A model generated the notes under the pieces. The model saw nothing but the letters and a program-made list of their open reading frames with translations. It was not told the origin of the DNA and did no database searches. Of a stretch of DNA of 64,000 bases, positions 1-8,626 are shown piece by piece (position 1 is the stretch's first letter; the number at the start of each line of letters is the position of its first letter). The stretch is from contig NZ_JBHTLI010000003.1 in assembly GCF_042678405.1 (NCBI RefSeq), positions 62,001 through 126,000 on the forward strand. Reading direction: 5' to 3'. Source of the stretch: Salegentibacter_A chungangensis (GTDB lineage: Bacteria; Bacteroidota; Bacteroidia; Flavobacteriales; Flavobacteriaceae). The translations under genes and the position numbers were made by a program.

Positions 1-21
1 GATAGCTTTGCTAGGTGTCAT
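1..21 (-). CDS. possible 5' end of a gene leaving the window (partial)
   Basis: Reading leftwards on the minus strand, an ATG at 21-19 opens a frame (M-T-P-S-K-A-I) that runs off the window edge after seven codons. The only support is position: a good Bacteroidota -7 element (TATCTTTG) lies on the same strand 24 bases upstream, at 53-46. Seven codons are too few to identify a product, and the frame may be chance. Confidence 0.3.
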
Positions 22-45
22 TTATTATTTTTTAGGTTCGGGATT

Positions 46-53
46 CAAAGATA
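46..53 (-). promoter_or_regulatory. possible -7 promoter element (TATCTTTG), leftward
   Basis: On the minus strand this reads TATCTTTG, matching the Bacteroidota -7 consensus TAnnTTTG. No clear TTG/TTTG -33 element was found at the usual 19-21 base spacing. It would drive the gene leaving the window to the left. The rest of 1-183 is AT-rich and shows no other coding signal. Confidence 0.35.
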
Positions 54-183
54 ATTTAAAGCTTGGTTTAATAACGCCGATAAAGTTCTATAATTATGTT
101 AATCCCAAAAAAAGTAAGTTCGGTATATTTGAAAAACATATTTTTCCGTTTACTTTTACATCTGAAATCAACTTACCTGACCA

Positions 184-867
184 ATGTCTCAAACTGTTCT
201 GGAATTAAATAACGCTGCGATCTACCAGCGTGAAAACCTTATCTTATCTGAAGTGGATGTCACCGTGAACAAAGGTGATTTTGTATACCTGATAGGTAAA
301 ACCGGAACCGGAAAAAGTAGTTTTATGAAGACCCTTTACGGCGATCTTCCGCTAACTGAAGGCGAAGGAACCATAGTAGATTTTAACCTTAGAACGCTTA
401 AGGAAAAAGACATCCCTTACCTGCGCCGAAAGCTCGGGGTGGTCTTCCAGGATTTCAAATTGCTCACCGACCGGAACATCAAGGACAACCTTCTCTTTGT
501 GCTTAAAGCTACCGGCTGGAAAGACAAAAAAGGGATGGACAGTAAAATTGATGAAGTACTGGACAAGGTGGGAATGAAAACCAAGGGCTTTAAATTTCCA
601 TACCAGCTTTCGGGAGGAGAGCAACAGCGTGTGGCCATTGCAAGGGCGCTGCTCAACGATCCGGAGCTGATCCTGGCCGATGAGCCCACGGGGAACCTTG
701 ACCCCCAGACCTCGGTAGAAGTTATGGAAGTCCTCCAGGAAATAAGCCGAAACGGGAACACCATTCTTATGGCTACTCACGATTACGCCCTGCTGCTGAA
801 GTACCCTTCAAAAACGCTGAAATGCGACGGCCAGAGGGTATTCGAGGTGGTTCAGAAAAGCGTATAA
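184..867 (+). CDS. ftsE: FtsE-like ABC transporter ATP-binding protein
   Basis: A 227-residue single-domain ABC ATPase. Visible are the Walker A loop GKTGTGKSS (about 38-46), a Q-loop (VFQDFKLL, about 87-94), the signature LSGGEQQR (about 142-149), Walker B/D-loop [13 protein letters not shown] (about 161-173) and the H-loop histidine in MATHD. Length and motif spacing fit FtsE, which with the permease FtsX gates peptidoglycan hydrolases at the division site. No ftsX lies beside it, so the partner must be elsewhere; a LolD/MacB-type ATPase is the alternative. ATG 184 ([10 protein letters not shown]) is the natural start. A hairpin terminator follows directly, so the gene ends its transcript. 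Confidence 0.85.
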   Translation: MSQTVLELNNAAIYQRENLILSEVDVTVNKGDFVYLIGKTGTGKSSFMKTLYGDLPLTEGEGTIVDFNLRTLKEKDIPYLRRKLGVVFQDFKLLTDRNIKDNLLFVLKATGWKDKKGMDSKIDEVLDKVGMKTKGFKFPYQLSGGEQQRVAIARALLNDPELILADEPTGNLDPQTSVEVMEVLQEISRNGNTILMATHDYALLLKYPSKTLKCDGQRVFEVVQKSV

Positions 868-871
868 AAAA

Positions 872-900
872 AGAAGCCAATTACGGCTTCTTCTATTCTT
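872..900 (+). terminator. terminator after ftsE
   Basis: A perfect 7-bp stem AGAAGCC/GGCTTCT (872-878 with 885-891) has a 6-base loop, is preceded by an A-run and followed by a T-rich stretch. It starts 4 bases after the ftsE stop codon and lies between convergent genes, so it may work both ways. Confidence 0.75.
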
Positions 901-921
901 CTTTTTAAATCAGGTCCTTAT

Positions 922-1182
922 TTAAGGCTGAACCTCATCGGCTTTAACACGATGGGTCGCTTTATCTATGAACAGATAGTAGAAATTTACCCCCACGATC
1001 ACGGCGTTGGTAACAATCACCGGCCAGGAATCTATCAAAACCCCATAGATTATAAAGGCGATACAGCCAACAGAATTTACGATTCTAAGTCTTATTATAT
1101 TACCCATAAAAAAGGAGATCGCCACAAAAAATGAAGCGATATACCCTATCCATTCCGTAAGACTAATTCCAAATATTTCCAT
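922..1182 (-). CDS. small multi-helix membrane protein (YgjV/PQ-loop-like)
   Basis: An 86-residue hydrophobic protein with three predicted transmembrane segments (about 11-30, 36-52 and 54-72) and a short charged C-terminus (KATHRVKADEVQP). The N-terminal GYIASFFVAISFFM and a central GCIAFIIYGVLI followed by a Val/Asn-rich helix resemble small YgjV or SemiSWEET-type inner-membrane proteins; no transported substrate can be named. It reads in the same direction as typA but is separated from it by a long inverted repeat that probably terminates typA transcription. The start MEIFGISLTEW fits the first helix. The protein looks real; the family is tentative. Confidence 0.7.
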   Translation of the reverse strand: MEIFGISLTEWIGYIASFFVAISFFMGNIIRLRIVNSVGCIAFIIYGVLIDSWPVIVTNAVIVGVNFYYLFIDKATHRVKADEVQP

Positions 1183-1186
1183 AGTG

Positions 1187-1279
1187 ATAAAAAGAAAGAG
1201 CTTGTTTTAGTTATCCCTTATTTCAGCTGTCTTTTCAGAACAGTGACTTTTACGGAGATTTAAAACAAACTCTTTTTAT
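1187..1279 (-). repeat. long imperfect inverted repeat between typA and the small membrane gene
   Basis: The arms 1195-1209 and 1261-1275 pair over 14 of 15 positions, and pairing can extend to 1187 and 1279 with a small bulge. The loop is about 51 bases and holds a lesser stem CTGT/ACAG. Read on the minus strand the structure follows the typA stop by about 13 bases and ends in a T-rich run (CTTTTTAT), so it probably acts as the typA terminator. It is much larger than the other terminators here; a small MITE-like relic is an alternative. Confidence 0.5.
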
Positions 1280-1291
1280 ATTGAATTGAAC

Positions 1292-3091
1292 TTAAACTAT
1301 TTTATTTCTTTTTCTTTCGTTCTCGGTAAGGAAGATCTTTCTTAAACGAAGGTGGTTTGGCGTTACTTCCACATACTCATCTTTCTGAATATATTCCAAA
1401 GCTTCTTCAAGAGAGAACTTTATTGCAGGAACGATCTTCGCCTTATCATCGGCTCCGGAAGAACGCACGTTAGAAAGCTTCTTGGTTTTAGTGATATTCA
1501 CCGCCATATCATCCTGACGTGAATTTTCACCTATCACCTGGCCTTCATAGATATCCTCACCCGGATCTACGAAGAATTTTCCACGATCCTGAAGTTTATC
1601 GATAGAATAAGGAATAGCTTTTCCTTTTTCCATAGAAACAAGAGAACCGTTAAGTCTTTCAGGAATTCCACCTTTTAGCGGCTGGTATTCCTTGAAACGG
1701 TGCGCCATAATCGCTTCCCCTGCAGTAGCGGTAAGCAACTGGTTACGCAGCCCGATAATTCCTCTTGAAGGAATAATGAACTGAATGTTCATACGGTCCC
1801 CACGGGTTTCCATACTCAGCATCTCCCCTTTTCTCATAGTCACCATCTCCACGGCTTTTCCTGAAACTTCTTCAGGAAGATCTATGGTTAGTTCTTCTAC
1901 AGGCTCACATTTTACGCCATCAATTTCTTTGATGATCACCTGTGGCTGTCCGATCTGAAGCTCATAACCTTCTCTTCTCATTGTTTCAATAAGAACTGAA
2001 AGGTGAAGTACCCCACGACCGTAAACCATAAATTTATCGGCGCTGTCTGTTTCCTCTACCCTAAGGGCAAGGTTCTTTTCCAGCTCCTTGGTAAGTCTTT
2101 CCTTAATGTGTCTTGAAGTCACGAACTTTCCGTCTTTCCCGAAGAAAGGCGAATCGTTAATAGTGAAAAGCATACTCATTGTTGGCTCATCTATGGCGAT
2201 GGTCTTTAATCCTTCCGGCTCTTCCAGATCGGCAACAGTATCACCAATCTCAAAACCTTCAAGACCTACAATTGCACAGATGTCTCCTGCATGTACCTCT
2301 TCGATCTTTCTTCTTCCAAGACCTTCAAACGTATGAAGTTCTTTGATCTTCGTCTTTTTTATACTTCCGTCACGCTTCACAAGGGAAACCTGCATCCCTT
2401 CCTTCAACACACCTCTTTGAAGACGCCCAATAGCGATCCTTCCTGTAAATGAAGAAAAGTCAAGAGAAGTGATAAGCAGCTGGGGAGTCCCCTCTTCTAC
2501 TTTTGGTGCAGGAATGTGCTCCATCACCATATCAAGCAAAGGCTCGATACTTTCTGTTGGCTTTTGCCAGTCATCACTCATCCAGTTGTTCTTGGCCGAA
2601 CCGTAAACAGTCGGGAAATCCAGCTGCCACTCTTCAGCGCCAAGTTCGAACATAAGGTCGAAGACTTTTTCGTGAACTATATCTGGTGTACAGTTTTCTT
2701 TATCTACCTTGTTCACAACCACGCAGGGTTTTAAACCAAGGTCGATAGCCTTCTGAAGTACAAAACGTGTTTGCGGCATTGGCCCTTCAAAGGCGTCTAC
2801 CAGCAAAAGCACTCCATCGGCCATATTCAATACCCGCTCAACCTCACCACCAAAATCGGCGTGGCCAGGAGTATCTATAATATTGATCTTTGTGTCTTTG
2901 TAGGTTACCGAAACGTTCTTGGAGGTAATGGTAATACCTCTCTCTCTTTCCAGGTCATTATTATCCAGGATAAGGTCTCCTGTGTTCTCATTGTCCCTGA
3001 AAAGTCGGCAATGGTACATAATCTTATCAACCAGGGTTGTTTTGCCGTGGTCAACGTGTGCGATAATCGCGATATTTCTAATAGCTGTCAT
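1292..3091 (-). CDS. typA: translational GTPase TypA/BipA
   Basis: A 599-residue translational GTPase, full length for TypA/BipA. The G domain shows G1 AHVDHGKTT (11-19), the switch I region ERGITI, G3 [10 protein letters not shown] (about 73-82) and G4 [11 protein letters not shown]-like domains follow, then the TypA-specific C-terminal domain ([19 protein letters not shown]). TypA binds the ribosome and supports 50S assembly and growth under stress or cold. The start [19 protein letters not shown] places G1 at the expected distance. A -7 element (TACATTTG, minus strand 3122-3115) lies about 24 bases upstream. The gene appears monocistronic, with a long inverted repeat after it. Confidence 0.97.
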   Translation of the reverse strand: MTAIRNIAIIAHVDHGKTTLVDKIMYHCRLFRDNENTGDLILDNNDLERERGITITSKNVSVTYKDTKINIIDTPGHADFGGEVERVLNMADGVLLLVDAFEGPMPQTRFVLQKAIDLGLKPCVVVNKVDKENCTPDIVHEKVFDLMFELGAEEWQLDFPTVYGSAKNNWMSDDWQKPTESIEPLLDMVMEHIPAPKVEEGTPQLLITSLDFSSFTGRIAIGRLQRGVLKEGMQVSLVKRDGSIKKTKIKELHTFEGLGRRKIEEVHAGDICAIVGLEGFEIGDTVADLEEPEGLKTIAIDEPTMSMLFTINDSPFFGKDGKFVTSRHIKERLTKELEKNLALRVEETDSADKFMVYGRGVLHLSVLIETMRREGYELQIGQPQVIIKEIDGVKCEPVEELTIDLPEEVSGKAVEMVTMRKGEMLSMETRGDRMNIQFIIPSRGIIGLRNQLLTATAGEAIMAHRFKEYQPLKGGIPERLNGSLVSMEKGKAIPYSIDKLQDRGKFFVDPGEDIYEGQVIGENSRQDDMAVNITKTKKLSNVRSSGADDKAKIVPAIKFSLEEALEYIQKDEYVEVTPNHLRLRKIFLTENERKRNKIV

Positions 3092-3114
3092 ACGAGCCTG
3101 TTTTTAAAAGGCTG

Positions 3115-3122
3115 CAAATGTA
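3115..3122 (-). promoter_or_regulatory. probable typA -7 element (TACATTTG)
   Basis: Minus-strand TACATTTG matches TAnnTTTG and lies 23 bases upstream of the typA ATG. No convincing -33 element was found at normal spacing, so this rests on the -7 box and its position. Confidence 0.5.
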
Positions 3123-3239
3123 CGTCTATTTTTTCCGAAATCACTAGTCTTGTGGCACTTAATTACGTAAAATAACATTCAGTTAATCTCAAAGACTAAC
3201 TAACTGATACTCTTCCTCTAAGACGTAAATCACAAAACC

Positions 3240-3731
3240 TTAATTCTCATCGGCTGAAGGCCCGTAAGTTGCAGGAACCGACAGATCATTCAATCGCAGG
3301 TATACGCCCAGTTGTGCCCGGTGATGCGGAAACTGGTTCATAACCATTGCCTGCAGCACGTTAAAACGCGGCATTTCCATTAACGTCTCTCCGTTCTGGG
3401 TCATCTTCCAGTTCTTCTGATATTCTTCGTCGGGCTTATTTAATGCGGCCTCAGCCTCCTGAACATTGTTCTTTAAGGTCTGGAGTATCTCTTCAATACT
3501 TCCAAAATCCGGCGCCTTATAGCCTTCCATATCCAGCTCTTCCATTTCCATTGTCCCTGTAATCCAACTGGGAATCTCAGCCAGGTGATTGGCAAGCTCC
3601 CTGAAACTCATCGATTTTTGATGAGGCTTCCAGTCCAGCTTATCTTCGGGAATCCTTTTCAGGAATTTTTCGGTCAGGGCAGCTTCCTGCTGTAGCTCCT
3701 GAAGAAAGAAGTCTTTAATATCCATTTTCAT
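3240..3731 (-). CDS. DinB-like (YfiT-fold) protein with one altered metal ligand
   Basis: A 163-residue four-helix-bundle protein of the DinB superfamily, whose members usually bind a divalent metal through three histidines and include thiol-dependent transferases. Candidate ligands are His49 (ANHLAEIPSW) and His137 (HHRAQLGVYLRLND). Related proteins as I recall them read NH..HHRAQ, but here the first of that pair is Gln133 (NQFPHHRAQ; codon CAG on the minus strand), so a ligand may be lost. The C-terminal YGPSADE tail is typical of the subfamily. Starts at Met1 and Met3 are both possible. It is transcribed alone, divergent from kdsA. Substrate is unknown. Confidence 0.85.
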   Translation of the reverse strand: MKMDIKDFFLQELQQEAALTEKFLKRIPEDKLDWKPHQKSMSFRELANHLAEIPSWITGTMEMEELDMEGYKAPDFGSIEEILQTLKNNVQEAEAALNKPDEEYQKNWKMTQNGETLMEMPRFNVLQAMVMNQFPHHRAQLGVYLRLNDLSVPATYGPSADEN

Positions 3732-3827
3732 ATTGTTAGTTAATCGCCTTAAAATACAACAAATTGATAATTAAACTCCCTTTTCCTGAAAATTTTAAAA
3801 CTACGGGTTTTCCCGTATTTTTCGCAA

Positions 3828-3858
3828 TTGTGCCGGCCAACTAATTCGCTTATCTTTG
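3828..3858 (+). promoter_or_regulatory. kdsA promoter (TTG-N20-TATCTTTG)
   Basis: TTG at 3828-3830 and TATCTTTG at 3851-3858 are 20 bases apart, a good match to the Bacteroidota sigma-factor consensus (TTTG ... TAnnTTTG). Transcription would start near 3863, giving a roughly 15-base leader before the kdsA ATG at 3878. Confidence 0.75.
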
Positions 3859-3877
3859 TTCCCCTAAAAAACCGGTT

Positions 3878-4696
3878 ATGAAACTTGAGAATATTCCGCA
3901 ATTAAAACATACTGACTCCAATAACTTTTTCCTTTTAGCCGGACCCTGTGCCATTGAAGGTGAAGAAATGGCCTTACGCATTGCCGAAAAGGTAGTTGAA
4001 ATCACCGACAAACTGGAGATCCCTTATGTTTTTAAAGGCTCTTTCAAAAAGGCCAACAGAAGCCGAATAGACAGTTTTACCGGAATTGGAGATGAAAAAG
4101 CGCTGAAGATACTGAGAAAGGTGTCCGAAACCTTCAACATCCCAACCATAACCGATATTCATGAGGTAAGCGACGCGAAACTGGCTGCAGAATATGTAGA
4201 CATTCTTCAAATCCCGGCATTCCTGGTAAGACAGACGGACCTGGTGGTAGCCGCTGCAGAAACGGGGAAAACCGTCAACCTTAAAAAAGGTCAGTTTATG
4301 AGTCCCGAGAGTATGAAACACGCCGTGACCAAGGTAACCGACTGTAATAACGAACAGGTAATGGTAACCGACAGGGGAACAATGTTCGGATACCAGGATA
4401 TGATCGTGGATTTCCGCGGTATCCCCACAATGAGAGAATTTGCTCCAACGGTACTGGATGTAACCCACTCTTTACAACAGCCAAACCAGAGCAGCGGGGT
4501 TACCGGAGGAAGACCTGATATGATAGAAACCATTGCCCGTGCCGGAGTGGTAAACAATGTTGACGGGCTGTTTATCGAAACCCACTTCGATCCTGCAAAT
4601 GCAAAAAGCGATGGCGCAAATATGCTCGACCTGAAACATCTGGAGAATCTGCTCTCCCATCTTGTTGCAATCAGAAAGACCATCAATAAGTTTTAA
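3878..4696 (+). CDS. kdsA: 3-deoxy-8-phosphooctulonate synthase (KDO-8-P synthase)
   Basis: A 272-residue enzyme condensing phosphoenolpyruvate with arabinose-5-phosphate to make KDO-8-phosphate, the precursor of the inner-core sugar of lipopolysaccharide. Family motifs are AGPCAIEGEE (21-30), KGSFKKANRSR, the DRGTMFGYQDMIVDFRG region, DVTHSLQQPN and the C-terminal ETHFDPANAKSDG. Cys24 in GPCAIE corresponds to the metal-ligand cysteine of the Aquifex-type enzyme, so this is the metal-dependent class rather than the E. coli-type Asn class. A strong promoter lies just upstream. The gene stands alone, with a 242-base gap before the porin gene. Confidence 0.96.
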   Translation: MKLENIPQLKHTDSNNFFLLAGPCAIEGEEMALRIAEKVVEITDKLEIPYVFKGSFKKANRSRIDSFTGIGDEKALKILRKVSETFNIPTITDIHEVSDAKLAAEYVDILQIPAFLVRQTDLVVAAAETGKTVNLKKGQFMSPESMKHAVTKVTDCNNEQVMVTDRGTMFGYQDMIVDFRGIPTMREFAPTVLDVTHSLQQPNQSSGVTGGRPDMIETIARAGVVNNVDGLFIETHFDPANAKSDGANMLDLKHLENLLSHLVAIRKTINKF

Positions 4697-4938
4697 ATAG
4701 TTCGGGTAAAGCAGGGAAGTACCAGGCATTTTACCTTTTCAGAACCATTATTCAGACACCCGTTCTACATTTAAGAGTACCCTCCTGATCTTCTCACTAA
4801 GCTTTGGACAGGTACCGCTTTTAAACATTCTTAAAAATATTCACAACTCGCATTAAATAAAAGTTAATCCACATTCCCCAGGTAGGATTTTATTTCATTT
4901 TGGTTTAATTTGAAGAAATCCAATTAACCAACCAATAA

Positions 4939-6093
4939 ATGAAAAGAATTTACTCCCTACCTAAATTCACTTCTGCTTTCCTTTTATTTTTGGGAATAAA
5001 CCTGTTTGGAATAACCCCTGTAATTGCACAGGAAGAGCCGGAAATAAGCGTTGGCGGCGCCCTAAGATTCAACTACAATCTATCTTCCTGGAAAGACGGA
5101 CAAAAGGACCGTGGAGGAGATTTTGGTTACGATATGTTCCGGGTAAATTTCGACGCGAAATACAAAGGAGTCTACCTGAATGCAGAATACCGCTTATACT
5201 CCGATTTTTTTGGCGGCGGGATGCTAAAGCAGGGCTGGATGGGATATAAGTTCAACAAACAGGATGAGATCCAGGTTGGGCTTACCCAGGTTCCCTTCGG
5301 GATCCAGCAGTACAATTCCCACAACTGGTTCTTTAACCTCACCTATTATATGGGGCTTGAAGATGACCACGATATGGGGGTGAAATATATTCACGACGGA
5401 AAAAAAATAGAATACCACCTCGCTTTCTTCAAGAGCTCTGAAGAGCTGCGCTTTGGGAGTGAAACCGAATCTTCACCCAGTCGTTATTCCTACGACGTTG
5501 CCGGCCGCAACAAGGAGATCAACCAATTCAACGGAAAGTTCATCTATAAGTTTGTAAATAAATCAATTCACAGGGTCGGGCTTTCGGCTCAGTATGGAGG
5601 TTTGTACAACCTTGACACCAAAGAAACGGGAGATCATTACGGTCTCGCGGCCCACTATGAATTTATCGGGGATCGCTGGAACGTGAAAGCCCAGGCTTTA
5701 ACAGCCTCGCATAATCCTGAAAATGCCGAAGGAGAATCTGAAGACGTGCTGAGTTTCGCTGCTTACGGCGCCCCTTATCAGGTTGCCGCCGATTTCAATC
5801 TATATTCACTGGCAATATCAAGAAATATTCCTGTAGAATGGGGTCCGGTCTCCAATCTTGAGTTCTACAACGATTTTGGATATATGCAGAAGCAAAAAGC
5901 CGGCTTCGAAGATTCATATATGAACGTAACCGGAGTTTTGATAACTGCTGGACAGGTGTTTACCTATGTAGATTATGCCGCCGGCTATAATCATTCCTGG
6001 CTGGGCGGGAATTTTGTAGATGACTTTGCAAAAGGGAAGCCCGATGCCAAATGGGAAGCCCGCTTTAATATTAATATCGGCTATTATTTTTAA
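4939..6093 (+). CDS. outer-membrane porin-like beta-barrel protein
   Basis: A 384-residue protein with an N-terminal signal peptide (cleavage probably after the Ala-Gln near residue 31) and a mature part rich in alternating aromatic/polar strands, ending in the aromatic-terminated strand FNINIGYYF expected of outer-membrane barrels. It resembles porins of the OprP/DcaP type in overall layout, but the substrate cannot be read from sequence. It is followed after 21 bases by a BCCT transporter and then a UspA gene, so it likely gives small zwitterionic osmolytes passage across the outer membrane. A promoter was not identified in the 242-base upstream gap. Confidence 0.85.
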   Translation: MKRIYSLPKFTSAFLLFLGINLFGITPVIAQEEPEISVGGALRFNYNLSSWKDGQKDRGGDFGYDMFRVNFDAKYKGVYLNAEYRLYSDFFGGGMLKQGWMGYKFNKQDEIQVGLTQVPFGIQQYNSHNWFFNLTYYMGLEDDHDMGVKYIHDGKKIEYHLAFFKSSEELRFGSETESSPSRYSYDVAGRNKEINQFNGKFIYKFVNKSIHRVGLSAQYGGLYNLDTKETGDHYGLAAHYEFIGDRWNVKAQALTASHNPENAEGESEDVLSFAAYGAPYQVAADFNLYSLAISRNIPVEWGPVSNLEFYNDFGYMQKQKAGFEDSYMNVTGVLITAGQVFTYVDYAAGYNHSWLGGNFVDDFAKGKPDAKWEARFNINIGYYF

Positions 6094-6114
6094 ATCATAA
6101 CCAAACCAAAAAAT

Positions 6115-7749
6115 ATGAGTGAGAAAGTTACCAGAAGCGATGAGAAAAAGTCCATATTCGGCCTGGAAGTCAACGGTCCTGTTTTTTTCACATCCGCTTT
6201 TATTATAATCGTATCTATTGTTCTAACTCTTTTATTTGAAAAGAGGGCTCAGGAAATTTTCAGCAGTGTACAGGAAACGGTCGCAACTAACGGTGGCTGG
6301 TTCTTTATACTTTCAGTAAATGTATTTCTGATCTTTATGATATACCTGGCCTTCAGCAAATTTGGAAAACTTAGGATTGGAGGACAAAATGCCAAACCAG
6401 AGTTCAAGACCCTCTCCTGGTTTGCAATGCTGTTCAGTGCCGGGATGGGAATAGGACTTCTTTTCTGGAGTATTGCAGAACCTATAAACCACTTCAATTC
6501 TCCTCCAATGGCCGAAGGAGGGACTACTGCCGCAGCCAGAGAGGCGATGAACTTCACCTTTTTACATTGGGGCTTTCACGCCTGGGCTATTTACGCCTTA
6601 GTAGGGCTTGCATTGGCCTATTTCACTTATTCAAGAGGCCTCCCGCTCACTATCAGGTCTATTTTTCATCCTTTTTTAGGAGATAAGATACACGGCTGGA
6701 TTGGTGATATAATAGATATTTTTGCCGTTCTGGCAACCCTCTTCGGATTGGCTACTTCACTTGGGCTTGGGGTAAAACAAATTGCAGCAGGACTTAATCA
6801 CGTATTTGATATTAGTGGCGGAATCACCACACAGGTATCCCTCATAGCCGGGATTACCCTTATAGCAACCATCTCTGTGGTAGCAGGTGTAGATAAAGGA
6901 GTGCGCTTTTTGAGTGAATGGAATATGCGAATTGCTGTTGCTTTACTCGTACTGGTGGTCATCTTAGGCCCAACAATATTTATTTTCCAGTCTTTTGTTC
7001 AGAACACCGGAAGCTACTTTTATAACTTCCTGAATCTGTCTACCTGGACCGAAAGTTTCACTGGAACCGACTGGCAAAACTCCTGGACGGTATTCTACTG
7101 GGGTTGGTGGATTGCCTGGTCCCCTTTTGTGGGTACCTTCATCGCCCGTGTTTCTAAAGGAAGAACCGTAAGTGAATTCATTTTGGGGGTACTGATAGTT
7201 CCCTCACTGGTCACCTTTTTTTGGATCTCGGCTTTCGGAAGTGTCTCCATTCAACAGGCCTTGCTGGGAGACAACACCATAATCGATGCTGTTGATGATA
7301 ACGTGGCTACCGCGCTATTCGTATTCCTTGAAGACTACCCTATTGCCATTGCGCTTAATGTGATCGCGGTTATACTTATTGCAGGATTTTTTGTGACTTC
7401 TTCGGATTCCGGATCCCTGGTTGTCGATTCCCTAACCTCGGGAGGTAAGATTGATGCCCCTGTGGGACAACGTATTTTCTGGGCTGTTGCCGAAGGAACC
7501 GTAGCTGCCGTATTGCTTATTGGTGGTGGCCTGCAGGCATTGCAAACCGCTTCCATCGTAACGGGACTCCCCTTCGCCTTTATTCTGCTCTTTATGTGTT
7601 ATTCGCTTTATAAAGGACTTAAGGAAGACCTTCAAAAACTCAATGAGAAGGAAACACAGAAAGAAATGGACAATTATGAAGAGATCGTATCTGAAATTGT
7701 TCAGAAACGAAACTTAAAATCAGAAACCGGAAAACAGGAAAATTCATAA
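6115..7749 (+). CDS. BCCT-family (betaine/choline/carnitine) transporter
   Basis: A 544-residue inner-membrane carrier with about 12 hydrophobic segments. The family signature GWWIAWSPFVGTFIARVSKG lies near residues 343-362, and the glycine-rich unwound helix reads GMGIGLLFWSIAEP (about 109-122). Retention of Met next to Gly in GMGIG resembles sodium-coupled BetP rather than sodium-independent CaiT, suggesting Na+/osmolyte symport (inference). The hydrophilic C-terminal tail (about 495-544) could be an osmosensing or regulatory region as in BetP. It lies between a porin gene and a UspA gene whose start is 2 bases beyond this stop, indicating one operon. Confidence 0.93.
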   Translation: MSEKVTRSDEKKSIFGLEVNGPVFFTSAFIIIVSIVLTLLFEKRAQEIFSSVQETVATNGGWFFILSVNVFLIFMIYLAFSKFGKLRIGGQNAKPEFKTLSWFAMLFSAGMGIGLLFWSIAEPINHFNSPPMAEGGTTAAAREAMNFTFLHWGFHAWAIYALVGLALAYFTYSRGLPLTIRSIFHPFLGDKIHGWIGDIIDIFAVLATLFGLATSLGLGVKQIAAGLNHVFDISGGITTQVSLIAGITLIATISVVAGVDKGVRFLSEWNMRIAVALLVLVVILGPTIFIFQSFVQNTGSYFYNFLNLSTWTESFTGTDWQNSWTVFYWGWWIAWSPFVGTFIARVSKGRTVSEFILGVLIVPSLVTFFWISAFGSVSIQQALLGDNTIIDAVDDNVATALFVFLEDYPIAIALNVIAVILIAGFFVTSSDSGSLVVDSLTSGGKIDAPVGQRIFWAVAEGTVAAVLLIGGGLQALQTASIVTGLPFAFILLFMCYSLYKGLKEDLQKLNEKETQKEMDNYEEIVSEIVQKRNLKSETGKQENS

Positions 7750-7751
7750 CT

Positions 7752-8609
7752 ATGGAACAAGTGAAAAATATCTTAGTTGGACTGGATCTTTCAGAAATTG
7801 ATGACACACTTATAGAATATGCATCATTTATAGCCGACAAATTAGGAGCTGAAAAGGTATATTTTGTCCATAATATTAAGAAATATGAGATTTCTGAATT
7901 ATTTCAGGAACAGCTCAAGGACATCAACCTGGAAGACATCATAAGCGAAGAACTAAAGGATAAAATCAGTTCTAAATTCAATGCCAATGCGCAATGGGAT
8001 GTTTTAATCTCTGAAGACCCTTATTCTGAAGCATTGATAAAATATATAGTAAATAAATATTTGGTAAACCTCGTCATTCTGGGGAACAAGAATAAAAAGA
8101 AAGGAACAGGAACGGTACCGAGTAAACTACTAAGGATCCTGAATTGCGATCTGCTTACGGTTCCGGAAAATGCTCCCTGTAAACTGGAAAATATCTGGGT
8201 GGGCACTGATTTTTCGAAGGAATCCAAAAAAGTATTCCAGGCCGCCAGGGTTTTACAAAGTGCCACCGGGGCAAAAGTAACTGCCACCCACGTTTTCAGC
8301 ATTCCGGTTCACTTCTCTCCTTATATCAACAAGGAAGATATGGAGCCTAAGATAGAAAAGCACGTAAACGAGCGAATGGATAAGTTCCTCAAAAACCTAG
8401 ATTACCAGGGAGACCTCTCTTTCAGGATTTATTCTGCCCGAAGCTCCAGCGAAGCGGTAGAGCTGGCTACAAAAGCGGAAGCCTCAAAAGCCGATATGCT
8501 GGTGGTTGCCGATACGGGTGGAAGCACTATATCGTCAATCCTCGTAGGCAGCTTAACCGAGGAACTTTTTAACAGTCAGCTACACCTGCCTTTATGGATC
8601 TCCAAATAG
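7752..8609 (+). CDS. tandem universal stress protein (UspA) domains
   Basis: A 285-residue cytoplasmic protein made of two UspA-like domains, roughly 1-143 and 147-285. Each starts with a VGLDLS or VGTDFS strand-loop. The second ends with a glycine-rich ATP-loop-like segment (ADTGGSTISSILVGSLTEEL), while the first has a lysine-rich loop there (GNKNKKKGTGTVPSKLL). It begins 2 bases after the BCCT gene stop, so the two are almost certainly cotranslated. UspA proteins are known partners of transporters, including osmolyte carriers, where they can modulate uptake. That role here is inference from the operon. Confidence 0.9.
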   Translation: MEQVKNILVGLDLSEIDDTLIEYASFIADKLGAEKVYFVHNIKKYEISELFQEQLKDINLEDIISEELKDKISSKFNANAQWDVLISEDPYSEALIKYIVNKYLVNLVILGNKNKKKGTGTVPSKLLRILNCDLLTVPENAPCKLENIWVGTDFSKESKKVFQAARVLQSATGAKVTATHVFSIPVHFSPYINKEDMEPKIEKHVNERMDKFLKNLDYQGDLSFRIYSARSSSEAVELATKAEASKADMLVVADTGGSTISSILVGSLTEELFNSQLHLPLWISK

Positions 8610-8626
8610 GCAAAAACAGTTGTCTT

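Noticed and set aside
8..208. Open frame of 66 codons rightward before ftsE
   Set aside because: AT-rich, low-complexity translation, overlaps the ftsE start and has no family resemblance; more likely intergenic.
352..780. Long minus-strand frames inside ftsE (also 417-764)
   Set aside because: Antisense shadows of a clearly coding gene; no motif and no start context. The same applies to the many antisense frames within other genes.
3801..3822. Hairpin TACGGG/CCCGTA with T-run upstream of kdsA
   Set aside because: Looks like a small rightward terminator, but there is no rightward gene before it; it lies just ahead of the kdsA promoter and may be chance.
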